Below the pieces are notes generated by a model that searched no databases, was not told where the DNA came from, and was given only the letters and a program-made list of their open reading frames with translations. From Strix aluco (lineage: Eukaryota > Chordata > Aves > Strigiformes > Strigidae): a DNA stretch of 64,000 nt. The translations under genes and the position numbers were made by a program. Shown here one piece after another: positions 42,201 to 55,100 of the stretch. The stretch is taken from NCBI RefSeq assembly GCF_031877795.1, contig NC_133932.1:39384180-39448179 (forward strand). The letters are read 5' to 3'. Numbering within the stretch: the stretch's first letter is position 1; each line of letters starts with the position of its first letter.

Positions 42201-45200
42201 GTACTTGTTCTTTGTATTGACAGCAGGAAAGAAATGAATGTGGCTCTCTTCAAAAGCTGCCTTTGGAGGATTCCCTCTGAATTGGGCAAGACAATTTCAT
42301 CTCATTTCCTCTGCTGCAAGGCAAAAAAATCCATAATCCACTAACAGCAACACCCATCACCTCTTGAACTAGAAACAGCAGAAACAGAGGAAAAGCTGTA
42401 TTTATTGCCTTCAACTAAGCTGTGAGATTCATATGTTTAGAATGGCAATACTCTGATGTTTAATCAAAGCTTCGGTAATTGGGCTAGACCTGTGAACAAA
42501 AACAAGGTGAGGGAAAAAGCTAACCACAAACATTGCCAACAAAAGTCCTGTCACCAAATACTAACCATCATTCACTGGAAGGAACACAAGCTCCTGTTCA
42601 ATAAATCCCTTCAAATCATTTTATTAGGCATTATTTTAAATAACTCCACATCCACTCAACCTAAAGTAAATAGGTATGCATATATATATATATATATACA
42701 CATTTATAAAGTCAAATTCTAATCATGCTACTAGAGAATCAGTCCTAGTTTGGCCAACCTAGTATCTTAGGGTTTTGAAGGACAGAAAAGTCCTAGGACA
42801 GACTTGGTTGTTCTCCAAGGGGAATTCTTACTACAGCACTCAACAGAGACATAAAAACACCTGCAATGGCTTACAGTTATACTTAAGAAACAGGTCAAGA
42901 GCCCAAGAGTGACTTGTCATGTTCAAAACCAAAAGGAAGACCTCAGATCTTTGAGCTCCTTCAGAGCTACTGATGAGCTTCCTGACACACCACCCAGAAC
43001 ATCCAACTGGCGCTTACAGCCCTAGATGATGGAACTTCAGCACAATAGAGGGCAGAGGCGGTCAATCTAGGACATCCAAATTCCCCCCTTGATTATGCCT
43101 ACAGGTCCAAATCAGGCCATGGGAAGCTGGTGTACCTTTCTACTGTGGAGACCTTTGGGGAACAAAGGAAAGGGAGTGAGCAGAAATCACCAAAACAGAG
43201 GATAACAGCAACTTCTTTGCTAGTCTGACCCTCTCCTCCGTCTTTCTTCTAGGAACACAGGCTGAGGAGACAGGGCAGAAGAATGGCAGCTCTGCTACTC
43301 TAACTGCAACTGAATGCTGCTCAGAAGAGTCTAAGGGAGATAAGCTGCAGGAAGAGCTGCCCACCTTCAGGAAAGAAATTCCATCAGTCTGAATTTAGGT
43401 TTGCTGTAAAAGAGAACACTCCCATAACTAGCTGGGGGTGTGGGCAGAGTCTAACTAGAATAGCCTGACTAACTTCTGCCATTATATCTGCAGAGCACAT
43501 GAGGCAGAAAAATCAGAAAGACGATTTACAAAGTCACTTAAACCTAAGTCACGAAGGGGATTGGGACATAGACAGAGGTACGAGATGCAGAAAGCCTCAT
43601 GGGCAAAGCTCACATCTCTGGATCCATCTCCACAGGGAACCCAAGACCTAAACTATTTCTCAACTCCTACAGAACAGGGTTCAAGGCCAGTGAATGAAAT
43701 TAATCCTCAAACAGATATGTTAAGAGCTAAAGTTTCTAAGGCTGTTAACAGTATATGATGTCAGCACTAATGGAGATATTTAAAGAGTATCATGTATGCA
43801 AGAACCTAATTAACTTGAGTCTTGTCTGAAGCAGAAATGAAGCTGTCTAAAAGGCAGGTGTATGAGGTGGATCAGAGAGAGATGCCCCAAGGGCTGACTA
43901 CTCAGCAAGAGATGAGATACAGGATTCCATTACGCTGCAGCCTGAGAATGGGAAACTTTGACATTAAGCAGGTACTTTACTCTGTGAACAATCACTACAA
44001 ACCAGCTGTTCTGCTCACTCTGAGTATCGCAGGGTCTTCAGAGAGCTTTAGGACCTTTACAGATGTAGCAGTACCCATTCAGCCTTTAGAAGCTGTTCAG
44101 AAACACCACAGCTATAAGTGATTCAGGAGACAGTCAACCATTTGGTTTGGGATTTTGTTGTTGTTTTGGGTATGTGTGTCCCCTTCTTACTTCCTCAGTA
44201 GCAGGCAGCCATCGCTCCTGTGTCAGGAGACATCAAGTGACCTGAAGTAACTGGGGTATGAATTAACGACACTGTGGCTCTAGGAAGGGCTCCTTCAAGA
44301 ATCAAAAGTCTTATTTCCATTTTCTTCTACAGAGAAGATGAGCACATGCATGTCCTCTCAATCATCACTCTTTCTTTCAAGGCCAGACTGGCATACTCAT
44401 AACCTTCCTGAAAACAAATAGGTAGTTCTTTAATGCCCCTGCCTCTGTAACATTGCAAAGATACTGAAACTTCAACAGCAAAACAACTTTCACCGGTACA
44501 GCAATCATTATGCTAGAAACCAGACAGTGAAAACATGAAAGTGTTCAGACTGCCTTCCCCCCACAGAAGGGAAGCTGTGCATGCAGCCCTAAAGCAGGTG
44601 TCTTCTAACACCTCCATTTCCTGAGTGCGCTCCAATCCCTGTCTGGACTCAGCTGATAAGTCTTCTGAGTGAACACTGATGTCTTCAAGGAGCACAACAG
44701 CATTAGAGAAAAGACTGGAGAGTGCCTTATCTGCATTTTTACCTGCTGCAGTCAGAAGCTTTCACTATTTCTTTCCCTGCTTCCAGTTCCCTCTTCTTAG
44801 TCAGCACACAAAGATAGACCAACCTACAGCCGGAACAGTGCTCTTGATCTGCCAAGATCTCCAAGTACAGGGAGAGAAGCGTTACAGGTAGGGTAACAGA
44901 GGCTCAGAGATTAAGATGCCCAGCATAACAAAAAGAGGGAGTTGGAGCTTGGCTCTCAATTTCTGACCAAGTCTGTAAAACAGGTAGAAGCACAGCTCCC
45001 CTTCCCCAGCATTATGGTGCCCCCCCACAAGGCATCACATCTTTTGTTAGCCCGGGGACCTCAGATGAAGGCTGCCAGAGAACCGCTGGTCATCTCCGCC
45101 TGGGCAGGAAGCCAGCTTTTTGGCTGATGCATATTTTGTGGGAAAGCCCAGCTGCCACCCACTCCAGCTACATCTGTAGAGATTTTGGCAGGCATCCACA

Positions 45201-46660
45201 GTGCAGCCATGAGCACGGTACGCCCTGCCTAGTTCCTATGGATCTCACATGCAGACAGCGGGCACCTGCCAACAGCCAGAGGCCAGCCCGTCCCAGCCGT
45301 CCTGGCAGCCTGCTATGCTGCCAGCGCCAGACTAGTGACGTACCTGAGCCAGCTGGCACGCTCCAGGCCACAGGCCCCCCATGACCCTGGCTACCAACCA
45401 CGATTTTTAGAAGTAGTACTCTGGCTTCAGGAAAGCAGGCCGGTTAACTCACATGCAGAGGGTGATACTAAAGAGCCACCAACTAATACCAAAAAAGGAT
45501 GACCTGTCCAAACGCTCCAAGTACAGGACCTAACCTAGCACCTAAACCATACCTCACCTGTAGTAATCTCACTACAGCCATTCTCCTGCTGAGAAATACC
45601 AGGTTCTAAGCAGGTCTCAGTTTCCCAGGATATACCTTTCCTCTCTGACATAAAATCCTCAGATTTCACCTATCTCCATACCCTTGAGTTTTCCCTCCTT
45701 TCTGCAGCACAAGTTTTGCAGAACACAGAGCTTTCATGCCTCAGATCAGCAAACAGACTTGTTGAAAGGGTAAACAGTCTGAGCAACTTTGCTGGAATAG
45801 GGCCAGTACTCCAAAACCTCCATAGTCAAAGACTTTAGGATTAGAGAGATATACAGAACATAGATACTCAAACAGGAACAGGCAAAGAATCACTTGTCTT
45901 TCAAGTAGTAGCTGGCTCAACAATATGCCAGTAGCTCTCTCAGGTTTTAGTCAAGTTCAGGCCCTTCCCAACAGGTGAAGGGCAATGTATGAAATAAAAT
46001 GTAAGAAAAGAAGCCTCTTGGTCCACTGCCTTAGCCAGGCTTCCCCAAAAACACTGGCGAGAGACCTCAGGGTACCCAGGAGAACAATGGATGACAGCCC
46101 GAGAAGGGCTGAAGAGCTGGTGTCAAACCCAGAGAGAAAAACAAAAGGCACAGTGTCATCATGCAAGCCTGCATAAGAAGCAGGCGGCCAAGGTTTCCTC
46201 CTGTTCCCTGTTGAGAGGGGGCAGCCCGCAGGCACCCTCCGGCCTGCCCAGAGCATCCCCAGCAGCCCGCACCCTCCCGAACCCCGCGCTCCCGCCCTCC
46301 CCGCAGGACGCCAGCGCCGGGGCTGGCTCCAGGGCTCCCCCCTCACCCAGAACAGCTCCGAACCTGCCCCTTCGTCTCTCTTTTCTTCATCACAAAAAAG
46401 CAACTAAAAGCCCAACCGCGCAGCACGACCACGTTCACCCACCAGCCCGCAGCCCCCCGAGGCCGATCTCCCCACACCCCCACGCCACACCGGCCGCGTA
46501 ACGGTCGCCCGCGCTGAGGGGAAACGCGGCCCGGCCGGCCGGGGGGGGAAGGGGCACGGCCACCCCCAGCTCTCCTCGCCCACTCCGCGCCGCGCCCGCG
46601 GATGATGCAACGGGCGGCGAGGGGGACGCAGCCGCCCCCGCCGCTACGGCCGCCACCTCA
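39226..46660 (-). other. CBS: first intron of CBS (5' UTR intron)
   Basis: About 7.4 kb between the probable CpG-island first exon and the start-codon exon. It contains the TA microsatellite. No coding homology was seen; alternative untranslated exons could be present but cannot be called. Confidence 0.55.
42681..42698. repeat. (TA)9 microsatellite
   Basis: Nine perfect TA units followed by CACA, in the first intron of CBS. Confidence 0.95.
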
Positions 46661-46717
46661 CCCACGCGAGCCGGGCGCTCCCCAGGACACGGCCAGGCCG
46701 CCCACCCGTGCTGCGGC

Positions 46718-46782
46718 GAGGAGGAGGAGGAGGAGGAGGAGGAGGAGGAGGAGGAGGAGGAGGAGGAGGAGGAAGAGGAGGG
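46718..46782. repeat. (GGA)n trinucleotide repeat in the CpG island
   Basis: A perfect GAG/GGA run of about 56 bases (roughly 18 units), then an imperfect GAAGAGGAGGG end. The minus (CBS sense) strand is a TCC/CCT pyrimidine tract, possibly within the CBS 5' UTR or core promoter. Confidence 0.95.
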
Positions 46783-47123
46783 CGGGGAGGCAGAGGCGCA
46801 GCGGCGGCCGCCTCGGCGCGAGGGTTAAGAAGAGCCCGCGAGCGCCGTGGCCCCGCCCCACCGCGCATCGGCCCCGCCCGCCCGCCCGCCCCGCCCGCGC
46901 CGCCCGCCCGCCGAGGGAGGGGGAGGGAGCGGGACCGCGCGCAGCGATTGGCCGTCACGGGGGCGTCGGCGAGTCAGAGACAGCCAATGGGGAGGCGGCG
47001 CGCGGCCACGGGGCCCTGCCGCCTGCAGCCGTGGGGCGGCCGGGCCGGGCCGGAGCCGTGAGGGGAAACCGGGACCAAAAGGCCCGGGTGTCTCCAAATG
47101 GCCTCCGCGGAGCCCGAGGCGAG

Positions 47124-47232
47124 GTCTCTGCCTGTTCCTCCCTACGGCCGGTGCCCAGGCCCCCGCCTTCGAAGGCGACATTTAACCGTGGGCCCGTGGG
47201 CACCGGCCGTAGGGAGGAACAGGCACAGAGAC
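47124..47232. repeat. near-perfect inverted repeat with palindromic loop
   Basis: The left arm 47124-47157 and right arm 47197-47232 are reverse complements over 34 bases, apart from a 2-base insertion near the outer end of the right arm. The 39-base spacer contains a perfect 14-base palindrome, CGCCTTCGAAGGCG, at 47164-47177. An RNA from either strand could fold into a long hairpin. It sits at the outer (upstream) edge of the CBS CpG island. Confidence 0.93.
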
Positions 47233-50199
47233 TGCTTGGAACTCCCACGCACGGCCTGTGTCACTGGCTGCTTGTCTGATTTGGGAAAAAAAACTACCCA
47301 CCGCGTCCGAGGGGGCTGCTGTGAGGGGTGTCACAGTTGGAGCTGCAGCCAGACCCCCCTCCTCCGGCACCTGAAGCCCCTGAAGAGGTCTCCGGGGGGC
47401 GCTGCGTCAGGGCACCCGGCCTTGTGCCACCAGCGGTGTGGGCCCTGTCTCTGCTTGCCCAGGTCGGCATCGGTGGAGAGAGAAGGCCCAGGCGTCTCTT
47501 GGTCTCATGTCAAAGCCTGGAAATACCCAGCCTGGGGCAAGAAAGAGCCGGTGAATCCTCCATCTGGGAGATGCAGGCTGGAAATGGTGCTACTGAAAGC
47601 AAGCGCAAGTGTGTCGCTGAAACAAACCCCCACCACATTTCACTAGCAGTAGCTGTGCCACAAATGGAGAAATGTGTTTACCCCAAAAGGTGCCAAGCCC
47701 TGAGCATGATGCTGGAAAACACCTAAACACTTTCTCTGTTTGAAGCTCCTGTGTTGCCTACGATCTGGCACCCGTCTGCTGATGCACTTGCTGGTACAGA
47801 GGCAGGCTGCGAGCTGCCTGTGAAGAAGGAGCAGCCATCTTGAGCCTTGTGGGGGGCCTGTGTCCTAGCTGAATTGCCTTCATCTCTGCGAGTCCTTATG
47901 TCACCAATGTAACAGATACTTACTATACTCTGATGTAACTGTTACACTTCTGATGGTGTCTGAGAATGTGCTAATGAGGTATTCGCCTGGGAAGTTGCTC
48001 AGGGTCACAATGGCTGCATCTGCACTGTTGTAAATGGAGCTTTACGATATATAACACGGGGTGCAGGTGAATTTAAGACACTCAGTGCAAATTGTCACAG
48101 AGTAATTCTTTACAATCACAAGGTGCTCCAGATTATTCAGAAAGTTAAAAAACCAAAACCGAAATCCTTGCATGAAATCATGAGATACCAAAAAGGCTTA
48201 CCAGAGATCTCAGGAACGTAGCTTGTTGCTGTAGGAAGTCCAAGAAGCAATTTTTTTCTGTATCTATAAAAAATAACCAATAAAGAGAAAAGCAATTCAA
48301 GGTAGCTTTATTTTAGAACATGATTCACCCTGAACTGTTCCATGTGTTTTAGGTAATTGAAGGAGTGGAGACAACTGTATGCCTCCATCTGTACATATAG
48401 ATACTACGTAGTATAGCTATTTGGAGAGTATTGCATGCTGTATAAAAATAAAGAGTAAGGAACAGGATGTTTTAATCAAGTGGTAAAATGACGGCAGAGA
48501 CTTTATAACTGGATGTGACTGGTCTGAAGCTGAATGACTGACCAGTCTTAGGGTTACAAAGTTGAGGGTGTCTCTGGTAAGAAAATGGACAGTGACTAGA
48601 ATGTGGGGTGAAATTTATGAAAAACCACAGAAAAAACACTGAGCAATTAAAACCAAATCAAAAGTCAGGTATTTTATATTGGCCTTAAATAAACAGTGAC
48701 ACTGAGGCAACTGTTTCATTACGTATGCTAAAAGTCCACACAAATTACAGAGAAAAATCCATGCTGATAACAAATGACATTGCTTTTTCCTTGCCCCTTT
48801 CTGGATCAAAGTAGATGCAAACCTACTTTGAATTCCATGTTGTTATCCTCATTTTCCTAAAGAAAGATTTACTAGAAAATACTGCTGTTGAACAAGACAA
48901 TTATTTACTTCAAATCACAGTTTTCCTAGCTAATTATGTCTGAAATATGCATGTAAAGTGATGTTTGCACAAGTAACCATCAGTCCCACTGGAAAAACAT
49001 CAATTGGAAAAGCATGTGGAATCAGATTCTGGCTTGCATTTGGTGCAGCTAAATTACAGAATGGCACAAGAGGAATACAGACGTGAAGACGGTGATGTTA
49101 AGAATGCCTGGCCCTTGAAACGGATATCAGAAAAACCGTGAGACACCAGGGCACACGTGAGGTCCAGCCACAAAGCACAGCAAAGCAAAAATCATGAATA
49201 TTTGGAACAGAATGCATGCAAGGGTTTGAAAACTGCAGTCGTACCCACAGAGGGTAGCCAGGGAGGGTAACCATACCTTTCATGCCTTTCAGGAGGGATG
49301 GAGGGAAGAGGCGCTGAGTCAGGTGTTCTAGCTGAAAAAGTGGCAGCCTCGCAGCAACCACTGCAACTTCAGGCAGATGGGCATCAAGATATGAAGTCGG
49401 CAGCACAGGTGGATTTGCCAGATCCTGTAAAATGCAAACCAGATACCTCAGAGGAAACTTGTAAGACCAAGTGACAGCGGTAGGCATGTCGGAAACTATC
49501 TGAACATAATGAGAGGGATTTGTAATTGCATCACAGCTCTGCACTCAAAATTCGATCTCCTTCACCATGGCAGCAGCTAGGTGAAGGTAAACTGACAACA
49601 TTAACAAGAAAATGGGAGTTTTGACTTTAAAAAGAAAACCTGATTTAAAATATATCCACAGCAACACAGACACACACTGTGCCATTGGCATTAGTGGCAG
49701 TAAAATCAGTCATGGTCTCTGGGACTGAATACACAAAGCTTTTCTTCACCCCACTGCCCACTAATTAGACCCATTATAGCTGAGCCCAATCAGTGGGACA
49801 CTGAGATTACTCTTCAACCCAGCCTTGCAAATAACTTCAATAAATCAGCAGGTCACTACCAATTTCATAAGTGGAGCCACTTAAGCCATTTCCTGAGATT
49901 TGACAATGCTTCGGATTATTTTTCTCCCAAGGAACAAGAGGAGTTGCAGTGAGGATTGGTATATAATCAAAATTATTATTTGATCAGCATAGCGGCAATG
50001 TGACACCATCTGGAATTTTAACATAGAAATAAACAGCTTGCTTAAGAACAGCAAGCAGAGAATGTTGTTTCTTGTATCAGTGATGAGCAGACATGCTGAA
50101 GGCTGAAAGGTTGAGGAGAGAGATCCCTTGGACAAGTGCAATCAGTGATCAAAAGGAGGGGGAAAAAAAAGGTAAATGCTGTTGTGGTAGGATCATTGA

Positions 50200-50850
50200 A
50201 GGAGGACGATCAGGTGGAGGAGGCTTTCTGTGAGCGACTAATGAAGTCACCCAAAGAACAAATGGTGCTTTGGTGGTACCCAGAGCCCTGTTGGGAAGGG
50301 AGAGCACGAGGCTATTGCACAAGCTCATGGAAACATTTTTATACAAAAGGAGAAAAAAGCAGCCCAAGAAGAGCCACTCTGTATTTTAACTGCATGGGAG
50401 AACAGAATCATAATTCAAAATTATCTTTGACAGACTGGAGAAGTGAAATGAGAAAGTAAAATAGGAAATTAGCCATTAAGGACAAATGCAAAATTTTACA
50501 GCCAGACAGGAGCAATCACCTGCTCAAGTAGCCACTATCTGGACTGCAATTGTGTGGAGTGGAAGGTATGGCTATAGTGCCATGCAACCTCAATGTGAGT
50601 CAACAAGGCCCTGCTGTTGTGAAAAAAGCAAACATCATACAGGGTTATGCAAACAGGAATATAGTCTGCAGGACACATGGCACTCTCAGCTCTGGTGCGC
50701 TTTGTTGAGGTACCACCTCCCATCTGGAATGCTGCATTTCAAAAAAGATATGGCCCATGTCGGACATGGCCTGAGGAAGGTGTAGAGAGAAACACAACCC
50801 AGGAGTAAAGACTGAAAGAAGTGGAGATGTTCAGAGAAGAGAAAACTGAA
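50200..50850 (+). mobile_element. ancient LINE fragment (CR1/L3-like)
   Basis: The order of segments matches the 3' coding end of old CR1/L3-type LINEs as I recall them: GGACAAATGCAAAATTTTAC, CAATGTGAGTCAACAAGGCC, a run of AAAAAGCAAA, a region like a degraded 'tactgtgttcagttctggg' block, and a TTTCAAAAAAGATATGGCC block. It is heavily mutated, so the family call is tentative. It lies head to head with the CR1 at 50,985. Confidence 0.5.
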
Positions 50851-50984
50851 TAAAAGGTAGAACTGACTTCATTTAGCTAAAGGGCAATGAGAAAGGGATA
50901 AACCATTTTTTATGTTCCTTCAAGAGTAGGAGAAAGTAGAAAAGGTCAAAGTTACAGGAACGCGGATTTAGGATAACCATCCAA

Positions 50985-52125
50985 ACCACAGCATTGCTCA
51001 GGCTGGAAGGGACCTTGGGACATCTGCACTCCAGCCTCCTGCTCAAAGCAGCGTCCATCTAGAGATGAACCCATGTTGCTCAGACCTTGTCCAGTCAGGT
51101 CTTGAAGGCCTCTCAAGACAGAGACTGCACAGCCAGTCCAGCGTCTGACTGTCCTCGTAGGGAGTTTTCCCTACACCCAGCTGGAACTTCCCCTCTTTCA
51201 ATTTATGACTTTAGCAAAGACCAACTTTTCCTCTTGCTGACCTCTCTATAGCACAGGGAGGTGGCTGTTAGGCTCCCGCCCAGTCATCCCTCCTCCAGGC
51301 TCAGCAAGCCCTGCTTACCTGGCCTGTCCTCACAGGGCCACCACTCCATCCCTGTCTATCTTGGAGGTCCTCTCCCCCACCCTGAACTCACTTCAAGTTA
51401 CTGATGTCTTTTCCATACTGGGGGCTCAAAATGGTCTGCTATAATGAGTGCCAAGTAGAGGGGGATAATCACTTCCCTCAGTCTGTTGGCTGTCCCTGTT
51501 CATCCCGCCAAGGATGCAGTTGGTCCTCTTTGCTCCAAGGACACACTGTGGCCTCACGTCCAGCTTGCTGCTCACCACGTCCCCCAGGGCCTTACCTGCA
51601 GTGCTGCTCCCCTGCCAAGCAGTCCCCAGGCTGTGTCCTGCCAGGGGTTGATCCACCCAAGGGGTAGGACTTTGTCCTTGCTGAATTTCATGAGGTTCCT
51701 GCTGGCCTATCCCTCCAGCCTGCCCAGGTCCCTGTGGATGACTGCCTTGCCCTCTTGTGTGTCAGGTGCACCGCCCTAGTTTGGTGTCATCCGCAAACCC
51801 AATGAGGATGCACTCATTTTCTCCTCTAAGTCACTGATAAAAATATTAGGACAGATGCCAGCACAGACCCATATGGTACTCATAACTGGTCTCCAGGGAG
51901 GGTATGAACTATTAATCACTGTCCTCTAAACCCAATGGCCCAGCCAGTTTTTCTCTCATCTGACAAGCCACCTATGCAGATGATAATAACCCAGGTTGGA
52001 TACCAGGGTGGAGCGAGAGTCTGTCAGAAACCTTGCTCAAATCATCTACTAGTAGTACAAGGAGGATGTAACCTGCTGCTCTCTCTTCACTACAGATCTA
52101 TTCCCTTTGCTGAAGATGTTTTTTC
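50985..52125 (-). mobile_element. long CR1 LINE fragment (3' end of ORF2 and 3' UTR)
   Basis: The plus strand starts with GGCTGGAAGGGACCTTGGGA at about 51,000 and continues through familiar CR1 reverse-complement segments such as CAGGTCCCTGTGGATG and GGTGTCATCCGCAAACCCAA, to GTCAGAAACCTTGCTCAAAT near 52,050. It is about 1.1 kb, broken by many substitutions and not coding. The right border is approximate. Confidence 0.85.
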
Positions 52126-55100
52126 TGTAAGGTGTTAGAGCTGACACTATGTGTGTGTTTGAGAATCAGACTTGTCCAAGGCTTACCTCCTTGGAGGCTG
52201 AGCAAGAAGGGCAATTAAATGTCTCTTTGTTGTGGTCAACACAGCCACATGAAAGGGTCAAAAATAATGAGTCAAACCCCTCCAGAATGAAAAGACATTA
52301 ATGAGACTACTACTTGGTCAGATTTTGGCCTGTCTTAGACTTCGGAATTTCCCTTGCCCATCCCCAGTCCAGCAATGCAACAATTAATGTTGCATGTGAT
52401 TCCAAAGTCAGTAATGCTGTCTGCTCACTTTCTACTTGTGCTTTGTCCAGAAATTTGTTCATGTCCTGCCTCAGAGTCCCTTTATCAAATCTCTTCCTCC
52501 TGCAGCTCCAGGACTTTTTTCTCCACCAACACAAGAGGAAACAGAGAGGAAGCATCCTCCATGTTCACTAGAGTGGAAGGAGGGAGAGGAAATGATGGAA
52601 AATACAGGACTGTTTTGATGTGTGAAGCTCTCTCTTACCTTTCTCTTAGACACGAGCAGTATTAGCTCCCAAGTGAAATAAGGGTGGGTAGAAAAGGGAG
52701 GAGCGGTCGCTCCCCCTGGCTCTTCCCACAGCTCTCAGGCCCAGGAGGGAGGCTGGTGCGCAGGCTGCAGTGGGAGCAACTCCCTCCTTCCCTCCCTCCG
52801 TCTGGCCGGAATCCCAGACAGCTCCAGGAAGAAAGTGAGAATGATCTGAAACATGTCCAATATTCAGCTGCATAGGTAGCAAAACTTGAAATCAAGCCAG
52901 GTGCTGGCAAAGGCACAGCAGGCCTAAGCCTGGTAGACTAAAGGCTTTTCTGTGAAAAACAAAGAGGTAGGGAGACCAGCTTGATTGTTATCTGCTGCCT
53001 TTCTCCCCACTTTGTCTTGCGGCTCACTGAAACCAGAGAATAAACTGTTTTTTTTTTCCTCCAGACCTAACTAAACGTGCAGTTTTAGAAACAGAGAGCT
53101 GGAAGTGGCCTACAGCGCAGCGATTTCACAGTGCTGAGGAAAACAGCACTCTGCATACCTTTGTCAAAAACACATGGGTTTGTCCCAAAGGAATACCTGA
53201 ATCATATTAATTTTCTCTTCCTCGTGGGAACAGCTTGCAGAGCCCTCAATATTTTTAAGGTACTTGGATCAAAGGGCCAACCATACTCACACAAGCTGCT
53301 CCAGGGCTCCAGCTCACCCGAGAAGCTGCTGTCCCCAGCATCCCACCATTTCATCAGAAGTTAGCACCTTTCTGCTCTGCTGGCGTATGAATGCATGTAA
53401 CTGCCTTTTGGTCCTGTCAAAACGATCTAGTTAGAAAGCAAACACCAAGACTGAAATTATGAAAAAGTACTGAACCCCATGATTATCAGAGCACTGCTAG
53501 AAGTAGTCATTTGCATCTTAACAGTTAGAGATAAGCACAGCCTTCCCCCTCCCACTTCACATATGTTGAAATGAAGCCACTGGCTACCAGAGCTCCTCTG
53601 TTGGCAGCAGAACTGGTTTGTTAGCTTCCACCATTCAACCAATTCCACAAATCCAATTTCCAGTTGAAACTTTCAATCAGTCAGATTAACACCTTTTTTG
53701 GCAGTAACCTCCAGCAGGAAAACAAGCACCTTCTAAGGTGGTTCTGCCGCTGCTGCAGAAGTACTATGGGACTGCGGTATAGGATGACAGCGTCCTTTCA
53801 CTAGCAGTTCTTCTTGCTGGAGGTTACAATTTTATAAGAAATAAAGCATGACATGTATTAACAGGGGATTAGATGTTTATGACTGGTAAGTGCCTTGCTG
53901 ACAAGGAAGGATTGTCCACATAGATCAGGAGGCATGCTCCATTTTCCACATGTGTAGATCTAACAAATTGAATATTGCGAAAAGAAAGAATTGAGACATT
54001 TGTAAAAAAAGTAACCTTGGCTAATCAGATGAATTGAGAAATACTTGTGCAGTTTTAGAATGCATCATGTATCAATCCAACATGAAGATACATTGATTTA
54101 TTCTATAAACATTTGGCTGCAATTCTGATTTTTTTCCAAATTGAAATTCATGCACTCCAAGGTAAAATTGTGCTCTGGAGTAATACAGCTCAGCTTCATC
54201 CTTGCAATAAATGGCAAATTAATACAGCTACAAACATTCTCTTCTGACATCCTTACCTATTAGGCATTACTTCTTTACCAGCTGCATTTTTTAGCTCTGA
54301 CTTTTCCTGAACATGACAGTTTTTTGGGGCAGTCATCAGTGCAGCAGTAGCAGCAGTTACAAGCATCTGGAGAACAGAGTGAATTAAACCCCCTCCCTCA
54401 ACTGCTATGAAAGCAGTTTCATTTCTAATACATTAAAGGCAGTATACTCAGTTTAAGGTGCTGATGTAAAATAGCAGCAATGGACACAGTCGTTTACACC
54501 CAAAGTTTTGCAGTGCTAGGAAGAATCATCTTTAAAAAGCCATGACCCCTTTCAGTTAACTCATTTAATTAAACATGCTCCTTCTATCAAAAACGAGCCT
54601 TCTTGTTCTCTACAGACCACCGCTACAGAAGCTTGCAGGACCTCTCAACCAGAACCCTTACCCAATTCCCAACCCCAAGTTGCACTCTCTTGATATTTCA
54701 ATTTTATCAAGTAAAAAGAGGTTTGTTGTTTGCTTTTTTTTTTTAGTTCAAGACATGCTCCACCAGCTCTAAAAAACAAAAGACAAAGAATCACTCAAAA
54801 AATAGCTCAAGAGCCAAAAATTTGAAACTTGTAGTCTATGTCCTCATTAGTCATTTAAAGATCAGCATTCCATCTAAAGGAAAGGGATAATTTTTGTCAG
54901 ATTCTTATAAAAAAAGGCTTTATTTTGAACAAGTTTTCTCCATTTGGTTTTACAGTCTCAACATACATCATATTCATGGACAAGCAGCATTTTCACAGAA
55001 TAAGAGCCAAATACAAAGAAGAGGAAGCCACTTGGGATTAACAGTTTCAACCTAATTGACTCAGACTTCAGAAAATACTGTATGCTGTCACTTATTTGAG

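Larger units (their letters stand above)
46200..47420. promoter_or_regulatory. CpG island, probable CBS promoter and untranslated first exon
   Basis: A dense G+C and CpG stretch, unlike the AT-rich flanks. On the minus strand it holds a CCAAT box at 46951-46947, an inverted CCAAT at 46988-46984, a TGACG (CRE-like) element between them, and GC boxes (GGGCGGGGC type) near 46,850-46,875. A possible first-exon donor, GTGG followed by GTGAGG, lies at 46661-46660. The start is probably near 46.8 kb. The CBS coding start exon is about 7.4 kb downstream. No plus-strand gene was recognised, though the elements could act both ways. Edges are approximate. Confidence 0.7.

Noticed and set aside
46602-47279. 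225-residue plus-strand open frame in the CpG island
   Set aside because: It is made of Arg/Pro/Gly runs from GC-rich and GGA-repeat sequence, overlaps similar frames on both strands and shows no domain. It is a composition artefact.
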